Source: Spirochaetaceae bacterium
Lineage (GTDB): Bacteria > Spirochaetota > Spirochaetia > Treponematales > Treponemataceae
Assembly: GCA_017622235.1 (NCBI GenBank)
Contig: JAGARN010000010.1
Span: forward strand, 1-64,000
DNA: 64,000 bases
Reading direction: 5' to 3'
Shown here: positions 52,636-60,339 of the stretch, piece by piece
Position numbering within the stretch: the stretch's first letter is position 1
Layout of the letters: every line of letters starts with the position of its first letter
Notes under the pieces: model-generated
The model's input: only the letters and a program-made list of their open reading frames with translations
Database searches by the model: none
What the model was told of the DNA's origin: nothing
Program-made: the position numbers and the translations under genes

Positions 52636-54366
52636 TTATTCTGCCAGTGGGAATTCGCCCTTAACTTTAAATTCACCAGCTAAAGCTCCGAAAACAGCTT
52701 TAAACGAGTATGAAGAATAACTATAAGACATTATAACTGTATCTGCCCAGTTACTTAATTTCATGGCTGGTACAGGTGAAAGAACAGAAACTATTATAGT
52801 TTTTACTCCAGCTTGTCGAAGTTGAGAAGCAACAGCTGCACTTGCATCGTCTGCAACACATATAATTACGGTGTCGCAGTCTCTTGCTAGCTGTAAAATG
52901 TAATCTGACATCCATTGGGTTTCGTTAGGTCCCATGGAATAATTAAACTGTAAATACTTTGCATTTGGATAACGCAACTTTCCTTCGGTAAAAAACTCAG
53001 GGAACTGAGATTGTCCTGCTAGAAGGATTTTTTCTTCGGCTTGTGGTTTGTAGGGTAGATTTCCTTTATAGAGCGTTATTGAGCGGCAAGCTTGCGATAA
53101 AAAGAAAGATTGACCTTCTTTGTCTGGAATACTTTCTGGGATTTTAGTTGCATCTGGATACAAGGGTACAGGATTTTCGCCCTTGAAATATTCCAGTTTT
53201 GCATAAATTACTCTGCGTGCGGCATCTTTAACTCGTTCTCTAAATGCATAAGATGTTTTCATCAATGCCAAATTATTTGTCCACAGGGCTTCATTTAGTT
53301 GAGCTGTTGTAGAAGAAATGATTATGTCATTACCAGCTTCAATCGCTAACTTAAACGCATTTGAAAGTGTTCCTGCCCATATCGTAGCACCATTCATCAT
53401 CATATCGTCAGTTATTATAAGTCCCTGGTATCCCAACTGGTTTCTTAGAATTTCTGTAAGAAATGTTTTAGACAAAGAGGCAGGTTCTCCGTTATGGACG
53501 ATTTGAGGAAAACTTAAATGACCTGACATTATAGCAGGAATTTGTTCGTCTATTAAATACTTGAAAGGAATTAATTCTCGATTCATCATTGTATCATAAT
53601 CTATCGAAATTACTGGTAGATTTCCATGAGAGTCAATTCCTGTATCGCCATGCCCAGGGAAATGTTTTGCTGTTGGAATAACTCCTGCTGCAAGAGAGCC
53701 AGCAGCAAAAGCAGCACCAAGTACGCCGGAATATTCTGGGTTTTCACCAAAAGAACGTGGTCCAATAACGCTTGAATCGTGGTTTGTGTACAAATCAACC
53801 GTTGGAGCAAAATTCATGTTAATTCCCAAGGCTCTAAGCTCTCTGCTAATGTAATATCCACTGTACCATGCGTCTATAGGATACCCAGATGCTCCTATTG
53901 CCAAGTTTCCTGGTGTGTCGCTGGTTTCACCTTTAACATGGCGAATCCAGCCGCCTTCTTGATCTGTAGCCACAAATAATGGTATTTGAAGACCTCTACT
54001 TTGGGATTTTTCTTGCAAAGAACTTATAGACTTTGCAACAAGATTTATGTCATTTGTGTTCCAACCAAAAACTTTTACGCTACCAAGACCTCTTTCCACA
54101 ACCCATTGATTTAGTAATTCAGAAGGCTCTTGCCCTGCCCATCCGAACATAAAAATTTGAGCTAACAATTCTTCGTCTGTCATTCGTGAAACAAGAGCCG
54201 GTGCAAGTATGTGAGCAGGGTAGTCACTCCAAAAAGTAATATCTTTAGGTAGGTCATCTGGTGTAGAAATTGACTCAGACTGAGGAATAATTTTTCCACA
54301 AAGAAAAACTAAACAAACAAGACAAAGTAGCGTTTTACGTACTACTGAAAAATACGCATATTTCAA
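52636..54366 (-). CDS. Secreted glycoside hydrolase family 3 protein (beta-N-acetylhexosaminidase type)
   Basis: 576 aa. Signal peptide (TLLCLVCLVFLCGKI). GH3 domain: FVATDQEGGWIRHVKG (~130), NMNFAPTVDLYT, AKHFPGHGDTGIDSHGNLP (KHFPGHG, ~237-243; His/Asp dyad) and ITDDMMMNGA (nucleophile Asp). This is the NagZ-like family acting on N-acetylglucosamine in peptidoglycan, but a signal peptide and an extra C-terminal domain (~400-576) suggest an extracytoplasmic enzyme rather than cytoplasmic NagZ. Start overlaps the trxB stop (4 nt). Confidence 0.87.
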   Translation of the reverse strand: MKYAYFSVVRKTLLCLVCLVFLCGKIIPQSESISTPDDLPKDITFWSDYPAHILAPALVSRMTDEELLAQIFMFGWAGQEPSELLNQWVVERGLGSVKVFGWNTNDINLVAKSISSLQEKSQSRGLQIPLFVATDQEGGWIRHVKGETSDTPGNLAIGASGYPIDAWYSGYYISRELRALGINMNFAPTVDLYTNHDSSVIGPRSFGENPEYSGVLGAAFAAGSLAAGVIPTAKHFPGHGDTGIDSHGNLPVISIDYDTMMNRELIPFKYLIDEQIPAIMSGHLSFPQIVHNGEPASLSKTFLTEILRNQLGYQGLIITDDMMMNGATIWAGTLSNAFKLAIEAGNDIIISSTTAQLNEALWTNNLALMKTSYAFRERVKDAARRVIYAKLEYFKGENPVPLYPDATKIPESIPDKEGQSFFLSQACRSITLYKGNLPYKPQAEEKILLAGQSQFPEFFTEGKLRYPNAKYLQFNYSMGPNETQWMSDYILQLARDCDTVIICVADDASAAVASQLRQAGVKTIIVSVLSPVPAMKLSNWADTVIMSYSYSSYSFKAVFGALAGEFKVKGEFPLAE

Positions 54367-55301
54367 AGGTACGCCTCGTTGCGCATATTACGAATATATT
54401 TTGCAGCTGAATGTGCTGCAACAGCACCATCGGCAGCAGCCGTTACTACTTGTCTAAAGGGTTTTGCTCGTACATCACCTGCACAAAATAAACCTGGAAT
54501 TGCCGTTGCCATTTCTTCATTTGTGATGATATAGCCATTTGTGTCATGGGCAAGAATTGGCATTAGTTCTGTGGAAGGTTCTGCACCAATAAACACAAAA
54601 ACCGCATCCGTTGTTTGTTCCTGTTCTTCTTCAGTAACCGTATTTTTTAATAATACACTTTGTACTTTGTTTTGTCCTCGAATCTGTGTAACAACAGTGT
54701 TGAATTTGACTTTTATTCTAGGATTTTGTAACACTCTGTCTGCAACAGCTTTTTGTGCTCTGAATTGTGATTTTCTATGAACGAGGGTAATATCATCCGA
54801 TAAAGTTGAAAGGAAGGTCGCTTCATCGCAAGCAGAATCTCCACCACCAACAACTATGATTTTTTTATTCCTAAAAAAAGGACCATCACAAGTAGCACAA
54901 TATGAAACGCCCCGTCCGCTCAGTTCTTTTTCTCCCGGGCAGCCCAGTTTACGTGGTAATGAACCTGTTGCTAATAAAACTGTAGGAGCATTGTATTCTT
55001 TGTCGCCAGTTCTAACATAAAAACTGTCATCTTTTTTGCCTACAGACTGTACTTGAGCGGTTACAATATTTGCTCCGAAAGCTTGAGCTTGATTTTTCAT
55101 TGCAATAATGAAATCAGTACCCGATATGGCTGGATACAAGCCTGGGTAATTTTCTAAATGCATTATATTTTGTGCTTGACCACCGCTTCCACCAAGTTCT
55201 AGCACCAGTGTATTTAAATTTGCTCTTGCAGCATAACCAGCAGCAGAAAGCCCTGCTACACCAGCACCAATTATTATAAAGTCATAGGATGTATTTTCCA
55301 T
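54363..55301 (-). CDS. trxB: Thioredoxin reductase
   Basis: 312 aa. FAD motif IIGAGVAGLSAAGYAARA (~11-28), redox-active CATCDGPF (Cys-Ala-Thr-Cys, ~136), NAD motif VVGGGDSACDEATFL (~152) and GLFCAGDVRAK near the end. It reduces thioredoxin with NADPH. The -10 TATAAT (minus strand 55314-55309) is 7 nt from the ATG, and no Shine-Dalgarno is visible. First gene of an operon with a GH3 hydrolase and a GNAT. Confidence 0.97.
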   Translation of the reverse strand: MENTSYDFIIIGAGVAGLSAAGYAARANLNTLVLELGGSGGQAQNIMHLENYPGLYPAISGTDFIIAMKNQAQAFGANIVTAQVQSVGKKDDSFYVRTGDKEYNAPTVLLATGSLPRKLGCPGEKELSGRGVSYCATCDGPFFRNKKIIVVGGGDSACDEATFLSTLSDDITLVHRKSQFRAQKAVADRVLQNPRIKVKFNTVVTQIRGQNKVQSVLLKNTVTEEEQEQTTDAVFVFIGAEPSTELMPILAHDTNGYIITNEEMATAIPGLFCAGDVRAKPFRQVVTAAADGAVAAHSAAKYIRNMRNEAYL

Positions 55302-55308
55302 AAGAACT

Positions 55309-55314
55309 ATTATA
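55309..55314 (-). promoter_or_regulatory. trxB -10 box adjacent to the ATG
   Basis: Perfect TATAAT (55314-55309), seven bases before the ATG at 55301; a clear -35 is not visible at 17 nt. Confidence 0.45.
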
Positions 55315-55375
55315 TCCTTTTTTTATATAAGATACTAGACAAAAAAAAATCTTTTTGATAACATGATTTTACCGT

Positions 55376-55447
55376 GGCGCCATGCCCAAGTGGTAAGGGA
55401 GCGGTCTGCAAAACCGTTATTCATCAGTTCGATTCTGATTGGCGCCT
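55376..55447 (+). tRNA. tRNA-Cys(GCA)
   Basis: 72 nt. Acceptor GGCGCCA pairs perfectly with TGGCGCC, discriminator T as usual for Cys, anticodon loop CTGCAAA gives GCA. No encoded CCA. A possible promoter is TAGACA (55336-55341), 17 nt, TAACAT (55359-55364). Confidence 0.95.
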
Positions 55448-55449
55448 TT

Positions 55450-55481
55450 GAAAAGAACCTTTCGAGGTTCTTTTCTTTTTT
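55450..55481 (+). terminator. tRNA-Cys terminator
   Basis: Perfect 11-bp stem (55450-55460 with 55465-55475) with a TTCG tetraloop, followed by T5. Confidence 0.88.
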
Positions 55482-55550
55482 AGGGAAGGCCGTGGATACG
55501 GGTTGTGGCAAAAGTCGCAATATTAATAACTCTTTCCCTTTTACATATTC

Positions 55551-55579
55551 AGGCAGAAACGGTTGTTTCTGCCTTTTTT
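55551..55579 (+). terminator. Second plus-strand terminator in the tRNA-Cys / thrC-like gap
   Basis: 10-bp stem AGGCAGAAAC/GTTTCTGCCT with a GGTT loop, then T-run overlapping the convergent gene's stop codon. It lies 75 nt after the tRNA terminator. Confidence 0.75.
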
Positions 55580-56888
55580 AATTTTTTAATGCTGCTAGAA
55601 CGGTTTTAGCTTGTTCAATATTGGGTTCTATACATACCCTAGGTTTTACCGAAGAGAACAATGCTTTTAGATTTTCTGGTACTTCTGGAGCTTCTCCGCA
55701 CCATCTGCGAATAGATTCGCTGTGAAATGCTGGATGTTCTCTTGCTACTAACACAACAGTACTTGCTTCTCTGTCAGCTGCTTCTGTTTGCTTTTTTGCG
55801 GCTGCATAAGCTCCAGCTGTTTTGCCGTCGGCATAGACACCATACTTCATAAATAGCTCTTTGCAAGATGCAACACGTTCTTTTTCGGATACTGGCTTTG
55901 GAAAAACCAATCCTTTAATTACAGCAGGGTTTGCAAAGAAAACTTCTTCCATGCGTTCTAAGTTTGAAGGGCTACCTGGGTTTGCAGGTGGACGTTTTGC
56001 CATAGGAATCATTGAATCTAACATATGGCATCTGCCAGTAGAATCAGTTGTTAAAGCTGGTGTACATTCGGTTATGAAGCCATTAACTGGCAATGAAAAA
56101 CGCCAAGCGTATAGACCCGCTACTAAGTTGCCATAATTTCCTGGTGCTAAGGCGTAAAAAATATCTCCAAAGACTTTACCTTTAAGCCTAGAAAATGCGT
56201 ATGTGTAGAAAAATGTTTGTGGCAATAATCGACCTATGTTCATTGTATTGGCAAGAGTTAGACCGTATTCATTAACAAGGTTTTTATCGTTAAAAAGTTG
56301 CTGCACCAGTTTGCTACAATCCTGTAATGTTCCTTCAACCTCTACCGGGTAAATATTCCCACCGTTCCATATGCAATCTTTTTCGTCAATTCCTGCCATG
56401 GTGTCTTTTGCATGAAAAAGTACCGCCTTTAATCGCTCTTTGCCACGCATTGCTTGTGCCATGCTTTTGCCAACGGAATTATTGCACACGGCGAGAACAA
56501 TCGCTGTTTTGTCTTGCATCATTAATGTGTATTCAAGACAAGAAGCAAGGTAGGAAACCCCAAAATCAAGATGAGAACCTGTAGGTCCAGTATATAAATC
56601 CAGCTCGTACAAAGAATCATCTAATTGTCTAAGCTTAGGGCTAAAAGGGAAAGCTTTTGTTGCAATGGCTTCTGAAATTATCGGGCTAAATTCTTCTTTT
56701 ATCATGGCAGATGTTAACGCTCCTGCCATAGAAGCAAACGTAGTCGTTTCTGTTAGATAATAAATCCAAGGCTTAAGATTGTCTTGAGAAGCGGGAACAT
56801 AAAGTCCACCGTCAGGACTTACACATTCTGTAATTGCTTTTGAAAAATTAATTACATTGTTACTATTTCTTGTACTAGAAAATTGCAA
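55578..56888 (-). CDS. Threonine synthase-like protein lacking the PLP-binding lysine
   Basis: 436 aa from a TTG at 56888 (AAGGAG 5 nt upstream). Overall threonine synthase (ThrC) fold: N-terminal ISFxKAITECVSPDGGLYVP (with FSKAITECVSPDGGLY at 15-30), GNYGN (250-254) where ThrC has GNFGN/GNFGD, and a C-terminal PLP-domain layout. But the PLP-Lys segment, normally GPTxAFKDFG, reads GPTGSHLDFG (101-110) with Leu107 in place of Lys, and the TSGDTG loop is VCNNSVGK (134-141). So it should not form a Schiff base. I read it as a pseudoenzyme or a repurposed paralogue, not an active ThrC. Confidence 0.8.
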   Translation of the reverse strand: MQFSSTRNSNNVINFSKAITECVSPDGGLYVPASQDNLKPWIYYLTETTTFASMAGALTSAMIKEEFSPIISEAIATKAFPFSPKLRQLDDSLYELDLYTGPTGSHLDFGVSYLASCLEYTLMMQDKTAIVLAVCNNSVGKSMAQAMRGKERLKAVLFHAKDTMAGIDEKDCIWNGGNIYPVEVEGTLQDCSKLVQQLFNDKNLVNEYGLTLANTMNIGRLLPQTFFYTYAFSRLKGKVFGDIFYALAPGNYGNLVAGLYAWRFSLPVNGFITECTPALTTDSTGRCHMLDSMIPMAKRPPANPGSPSNLERMEEVFFANPAVIKGLVFPKPVSEKERVASCKELFMKYGVYADGKTAGAYAAAKKQTEAADREASTVVLVAREHPAFHSESIRRWCGEAPEVPENLKALFSSVKPRVCIEPNIEQAKTVLAALKN

Positions 56889-56926
56889 ACTAACTCCTTA
56901 CAATTTTTATGCAAAATCATCGAATA

Positions 56927-57844
56927 TTAACATAATGTTAATGGAAGTACCAGATATTTTTTTGTAAAAGAACATGGTCTATAGGTAGTTTTTGCTTGTC
57001 TTAGCCCTAAATCTCCAAGATCTTGTTCACGATTAATATAAATAACGGAGGAAGGCAAATTCAATGCTTGTGCTCTATTTACAAATTGATATACTCCTTT
57101 ATAGCCACTTATTGCTTTTTCAAACATTGTAACAAACATTGTTCCATTGCAAATACGTTCACCAAGAGAAAAGGCAACCGGAACACCATCTGCATATGCA
57201 ACTACACCTTCAAGTCCAATTTTTTTGAACTGCTCAAGAGCAAGACCGCATTGATTATAATCGCCAAGATTTTCTTGCTGCCTAGATTTTTTCCAGCTTT
57301 CTAGTACAGAAATTGCATCTGTTAAGGAATAAGGACTCAATGGTAAAACCTCTGCTTTGTACGAAGAAATAAAAGCATTTACCAAGTTCTTTTTTTTATG
57401 AAGAGCTTTGCCACTTAGCGATGCAAGATTTTCTCTTAAATATATATAATCAAAATTATCACGGTCTTCTATAATCTGAAAGCTATCAGAAGATAAAAGT
57501 TGAGTTGTCTTTTTTTCTAAGTCTTGTGGCATATTCTTCCAATAGCAAAAATTGATAAACAGGTAGTCAAGTTGCTCCTTTTGAGGAATATCACCAAGTA
57601 CAGAAAAAAATATTGAACCTAGATCTTTTTCAGCTAATTTTCGGCTAGGACCATTTCCAATTATTACCATGGAATTATGACTCAACCGAGAAATTTTGTA
57701 GTTATATTTTAATGAATCAAGAAAAAAGTTAGCAAAAGTAAATTCACTAATCCCTGAATTAAGTCCTCTGCAAAAAGGCAACAAATAATCTGACATATCC
57801 ATTGAAATTGGCTTAAAATCAGGAAAGTCTGGTAGTGCGTTCAT
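56927..57844 (-). CDS. DUF2156 (phosphatidylglycerol lysyltransferase C-terminal-like) protein
   Basis: 305 aa. DUF2156 is a double-GNAT fold, as in the C-terminal catalytic half of MprF. Seen: LHKKKNLVNAFISSY (~165-180), GLEGVVAYADGVPVAFSLGER (~220-240 region), MFEKAISGYKGVYQFVNRA and INREQDLGDLGLRQAKTTYRP (~278-298, the most conserved segment). No membrane segment, so a soluble stand-alone domain. Aminoacyl or acyl transferase role is plausible but unproven. A short leader (2-8 nt) without a Shine-Dalgarno precedes it. Confidence 0.82.
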   Translation of the reverse strand: MNALPDFPDFKPISMDMSDYLLPFCRGLNSGISEFTFANFFLDSLKYNYKISRLSHNSMVIIGNGPSRKLAEKDLGSIFFSVLGDIPQKEQLDYLFINFCYWKNMPQDLEKKTTQLLSSDSFQIIEDRDNFDYIYLRENLASLSGKALHKKKNLVNAFISSYKAEVLPLSPYSLTDAISVLESWKKSRQQENLGDYNQCGLALEQFKKIGLEGVVAYADGVPVAFSLGERICNGTMFVTMFEKAISGYKGVYQFVNRAQALNLPSSVIYINREQDLGDLGLRQAKTTYRPCSFTKKYLVLPLTLC

Positions 57845-57949
57845 ATTTATCTTGTATAAAGATACTTTTTTTTGAAAAAAAAGTCAAAGTATTACCTTGG
57901 AATGGTTTTTGATGTACGCAAGCCTTTATAATAAAACCTGTTCAGATGC

Positions 57950-57979
57950 TTGACACTAAAACCAAATACGTAGTATATT
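57950..57979 (+). promoter_or_regulatory. rplM-rpsI promoter
   Basis: Perfect TTGACA (57950-57955), 18-nt spacer, TATATT (57974-57979). Start near 57986, giving a leader of ~112 nt. Confidence 0.65.
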
Positions 57980-57985
57980 GAATTC

Positions 57986-58097
57986 CCGTATATCTGCGCG
58001 AAAGCGTACCGACAAGGACGGCTCATCCAAGTCGGTGCAGAAGGACTAGGATGCTAGTGTCCTGATGCAACTACACTTTTATATGTAAGGTATATAC
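57986..58097 (+). promoter_or_regulatory. Structured leader RNA before rplM
   Basis: Three consecutive hairpins: 57995-57999/58004-58008 with a GAAA tetraloop; ACCGAC/GTCGGT (58008-58013 / 58031-58036) with a symmetric AA/AA internal loop and GGA/TCC; and ACTAG/CTAGT (58045-58049 / 58054-58058) extended by AGG/CCT with a GT bulge. By position it is a candidate L13 autoregulatory leader (L13 leaders are known in other bacteria). Whether this one is the same motif cannot be judged by eye. Confidence 0.55.
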
Positions 58098-58526
58098 ATG
58101 AAAACTATTTTCGTAAACGAAAAAGATGCTATTCGCAACTGGTATGTTATTGATGCGGCTGGCAAGCCTATGGGTCGTGTTGCTGCAAAAGTTGCGGCTA
58201 TGCTCCGTGGTAAACACAAGGCTACTTTCACACCAAATCAAGAAATGGGTGATTTTATTGTTATCGTAAACGCTGAAAAGGTTGCTGTAACAGGTGCAAA
58301 AGCAACGGACAAGATGTACTATCATCACACAGGTTATGTGGGTGGATTGAAATCATTTACTTTTGAAAAAAAGATTGAACGTCATCCAGAAGCACCTCTT
58401 ATGTTGGCAATCAAGGGAATGTTGCCTAATGGTCGTTTGGGACGCACTATGTTGAAGAATGTAAAAATCTATGCAGGTGCGGAGCATCCCCATGCTTCAC
58501 AAAACCCTCAGCCCTTGGAAATTTAA
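58098..58526 (+). CDS. rplM: 50S ribosomal protein L13
   Basis: 142 aa, standard length. WYVIDAAGKPMGRVAAKVA (~14-32) and GMLPNGRLGRTMLKNVKIYAG (~113-133) are diagnostic. AAGG upstream of ATG 58098. Gene pair with rpsI, as in most bacteria. Confidence 0.98.
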   Translation: MKTIFVNEKDAIRNWYVIDAAGKPMGRVAAKVAAMLRGKHKATFTPNQEMGDFIVIVNAEKVAVTGAKATDKMYYHHTGYVGGLKSFTFEKKIERHPEAPLMLAIKGMLPNGRLGRTMLKNVKIYAGAEHPHASQNPQPLEI

Positions 58527-58538
58527 CAGGAGTCTATT

Positions 58539-58931
58539 GTGATTAAGAATATCGGAATTGGAACAGGAAGAAGAAAGACAGCTGTAGCTCGTGTTTTTTT
58601 GCGGGAAGGAAACGGTAAAATAACTGTAAACGGTAGAGATGTAAACGACTACTTTGCCACAGCTGAGCAGGTTCGTATTGTAAAGCAACCTCTCATGGTA
58701 ACTTCTAGCGAAAATAAATTCGACATACTGATTACTGTATCAGGTGGCGGCTTAAACGGTCAGGCTGGTGCTTGTTTGCATGGGTTGTCTCGTGCATTAA
58801 CTCAGGTTGATCAAGAAAATTATGCTTCTCTAAAAGCAAACGGTTACCTCACTCGTGATTCACGTATGGTTGAACGAAAAAAATACGGTCAGCGTGGTGC
58901 ACGCCGACGCTTCCAGTTCAGTAAGCGTTAG
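58539..58931 (+). CDS. rpsI: 30S ribosomal protein S9
   Basis: 130 aa from a GTG at 58539 (CAGGAG 7 nt upstream). GTGRRKTAVARVFLR (~8-22), and the invariant C-terminal KKYGQRGARRRFQFSKR whose last Arg reaches the P-site tRNA. Its stop shares a base with the recX GTG. Confidence 0.98.
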   Translation: MIKNIGIGTGRRKTAVARVFLREGNGKITVNGRDVNDYFATAEQVRIVKQPLMVTSSENKFDILITVSGGGLNGQAGACLHGLSRALTQVDQENYASLKANGYLTRDSRMVERKKYGQRGARRRFQFSKR

Positions 58932-59536
58932 TGCCTGTTATTACTGCTACAAAACAGATCTCGTCGGATTGCGTTCAGATAACGCTTTCTACGGGGTCTT
59001 GTTTTTTTATACGACTATCGTTTTTATGTCATCTTGATTCTGCCCAGCTGGTAGTTAATAGGGAGCTTTTGCCACAAGAGTTAGAGGATTTAATCGAATC
59101 AGGTTTGGTCTATTCGGCAGAGAAAGCAGCTTCTGCTTATCTTAATCGTAGTGAACATAGTCGTTTTCTTTTGCAAAAAAAACTTGTTGCCAAAGGCTTT
59201 GATGTTGCACATATTACAAAAGCTCTTGATTTTTTGGAACAAAAGGGCTTTTTATCAGATTTGCGTTATGCAGTTGCATGGGTCAGGAATAGGTCAATTC
59301 ATCATGTGGAGGGGCGCTCTCGTCTTTTGATGGAATTGACATCTAGGGGTATTAATCGTAAGATTGCAGAACAAGTTGTAGATGAACATTTTGAAACGGT
59401 AGACCAAAATGCTTTTTTTGAAAAAGTGGCAGGAAAATGCCGTAGGTTGGGTAAAACAGGTTTAGCAGCAGAGAAATATCTTCAACGTAAAGGCTTTACA
59501 TTTGCTCAAATAAAGAAAATTATCTCTATTTTATAA
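58931..59536 (+). CDS. recX: RecX regulatory protein
   Basis: 201 aa from a GTG at 58931, overlapping the rpsI stop by one base. RecX binds RecA filaments and inhibits recombination. Three-helix tandem repeats of the RecX domain: AASAYLNRSEHSRFLLQKKL (~65-85), DLRYAVAWVRNRSIHH and AAEKYLQRKGFTFAQIKKI. An N-terminal ~50-residue segment precedes them. recA is not in the window. Confidence 0.92.
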   Translation: MPVITATKQISSDCVQITLSTGSCFFIRLSFLCHLDSAQLVVNRELLPQELEDLIESGLVYSAEKAASAYLNRSEHSRFLLQKKLVAKGFDVAHITKALDFLEQKGFLSDLRYAVAWVRNRSIHHVEGRSRLLMELTSRGINRKIAEQVVDEHFETVDQNAFFEKVAGKCRRLGKTGLAAEKYLQRKGFTFAQIKKIISIL

Positions 59537-59667
59537 TATGAAAAAAAAATAACCTTATATTTTATTTAAAAAATAAGTATATGTTGTACATTTATTTATG
59601 TTATGTGTTATAATGATGGAACGAAATATTTATTTAAGAATGTGCATTTCAGTGACAGGTGAAAAAT

Positions 59668-60306
59668 ATGGCAAAGGATTTTGAACGAACAGTTGTGTAT
59701 TCAGCACTCGAAGTTGCCAATATTTGTGGTGTAGCAAATCAAACTGCAATTAATTGGATTCGCAACGGATATTTGCAGGCATTTAATACGCCCGGTGGGC
59801 AGTATCGTGTTTATGCTGATGATTTGGTTCATTTTATGACTGAACGAAAAATGCGAATACCAGAGTCCCTATTGTCTGAGTGTAGTTCTTTTGAAACAAA
59901 ACGTATCCTAATCGTAGAAGATGATGTTGGTTTAAACACTGTACTGAAACAATATTTTGAAAAAGAATTGCAAAATATTGAAATAATTCAAGCTTTTGAT
60001 GGGTTTGAAGCTGGAGCTTTAATTTCTTCTAAACAACCTCACATAATTATTTTAGATTTAAATTTACCAGGAGTAAATGGAATCGATTTATGCAAAAAAA
60101 TAAAAAACGACGAATCTTTTGGTAATCCAGCAATTATAGTTGTAACCGCTCTCAACGATAGTGAAACTGAGCAAAAAATAAATTCCCTTGGAATATCAAA
60201 CTTTTTTAGAAAGCCAGTTATACTAAGTGAACTAGTTCAAGCGATTCGCCTATTCTTTTCACCCCCCCCCCTCACATATATCAGGCTCTTAACAAGTACT
60301 AATTAA
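59668..60306 (+). CDS. MerR/excisionase-type HTH fused to a response-regulator receiver domain
   Basis: 212 aa from ATG 59668 (AGGTGA upstream). N-terminal DNA-binding domain: YSALEVANICGVANQTAINWIRNGYLQAFNTPGGQYRVYADDL in parts (residues ~9-50, a winged-helix of the helix-turn-helix_17/BldC-excisionase type). C-terminal receiver domain (~75-200): ILIVEDD, phospho-acceptor in ILDLNLPG (Asp ~132), VTALND and RKPV. The order HTH first, receiver second is the reverse of typical response regulators. A C10 tract sits in the last ~15 codons. No kinase is adjacent. Confidence 0.88.
   Translation: MAKDFERTVVYSALEVANICGVANQTAINWIRNGYLQAFNTPGGQYRVYADDLVHFMTERKMRIPESLLSECSSFETKRILIVEDDVGLNTVLKQYFEKELQNIEIIQAFDGFEAGALISSKQPHIIILDLNLPGVNGIDLCKKIKNDESFGNPAIIVVTALNDSETEQKINSLGISNFFRKPVILSELVQAIRLFFSPPPLTYIRLLTSTN
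60262..60271 (+). repeat. Homopolymeric C10 tract near the 3' end of the HTH-receiver gene
   Basis: Ten consecutive Cs at 60262-60271 in a low-GC gene. One base loss or gain would change the last ~10-15 residues and move the stop. Confidence 0.9.
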
Positions 60307-60339
60307 TTTGTAAGACCAAAACAGAGGGAGGGGTTATAT

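Noticed and set aside
55482-55550. tmRNA or RNase P RNA near tRNA-Cys
   Set aside because: The stretch is far too short and lacks the conserved cores of both.
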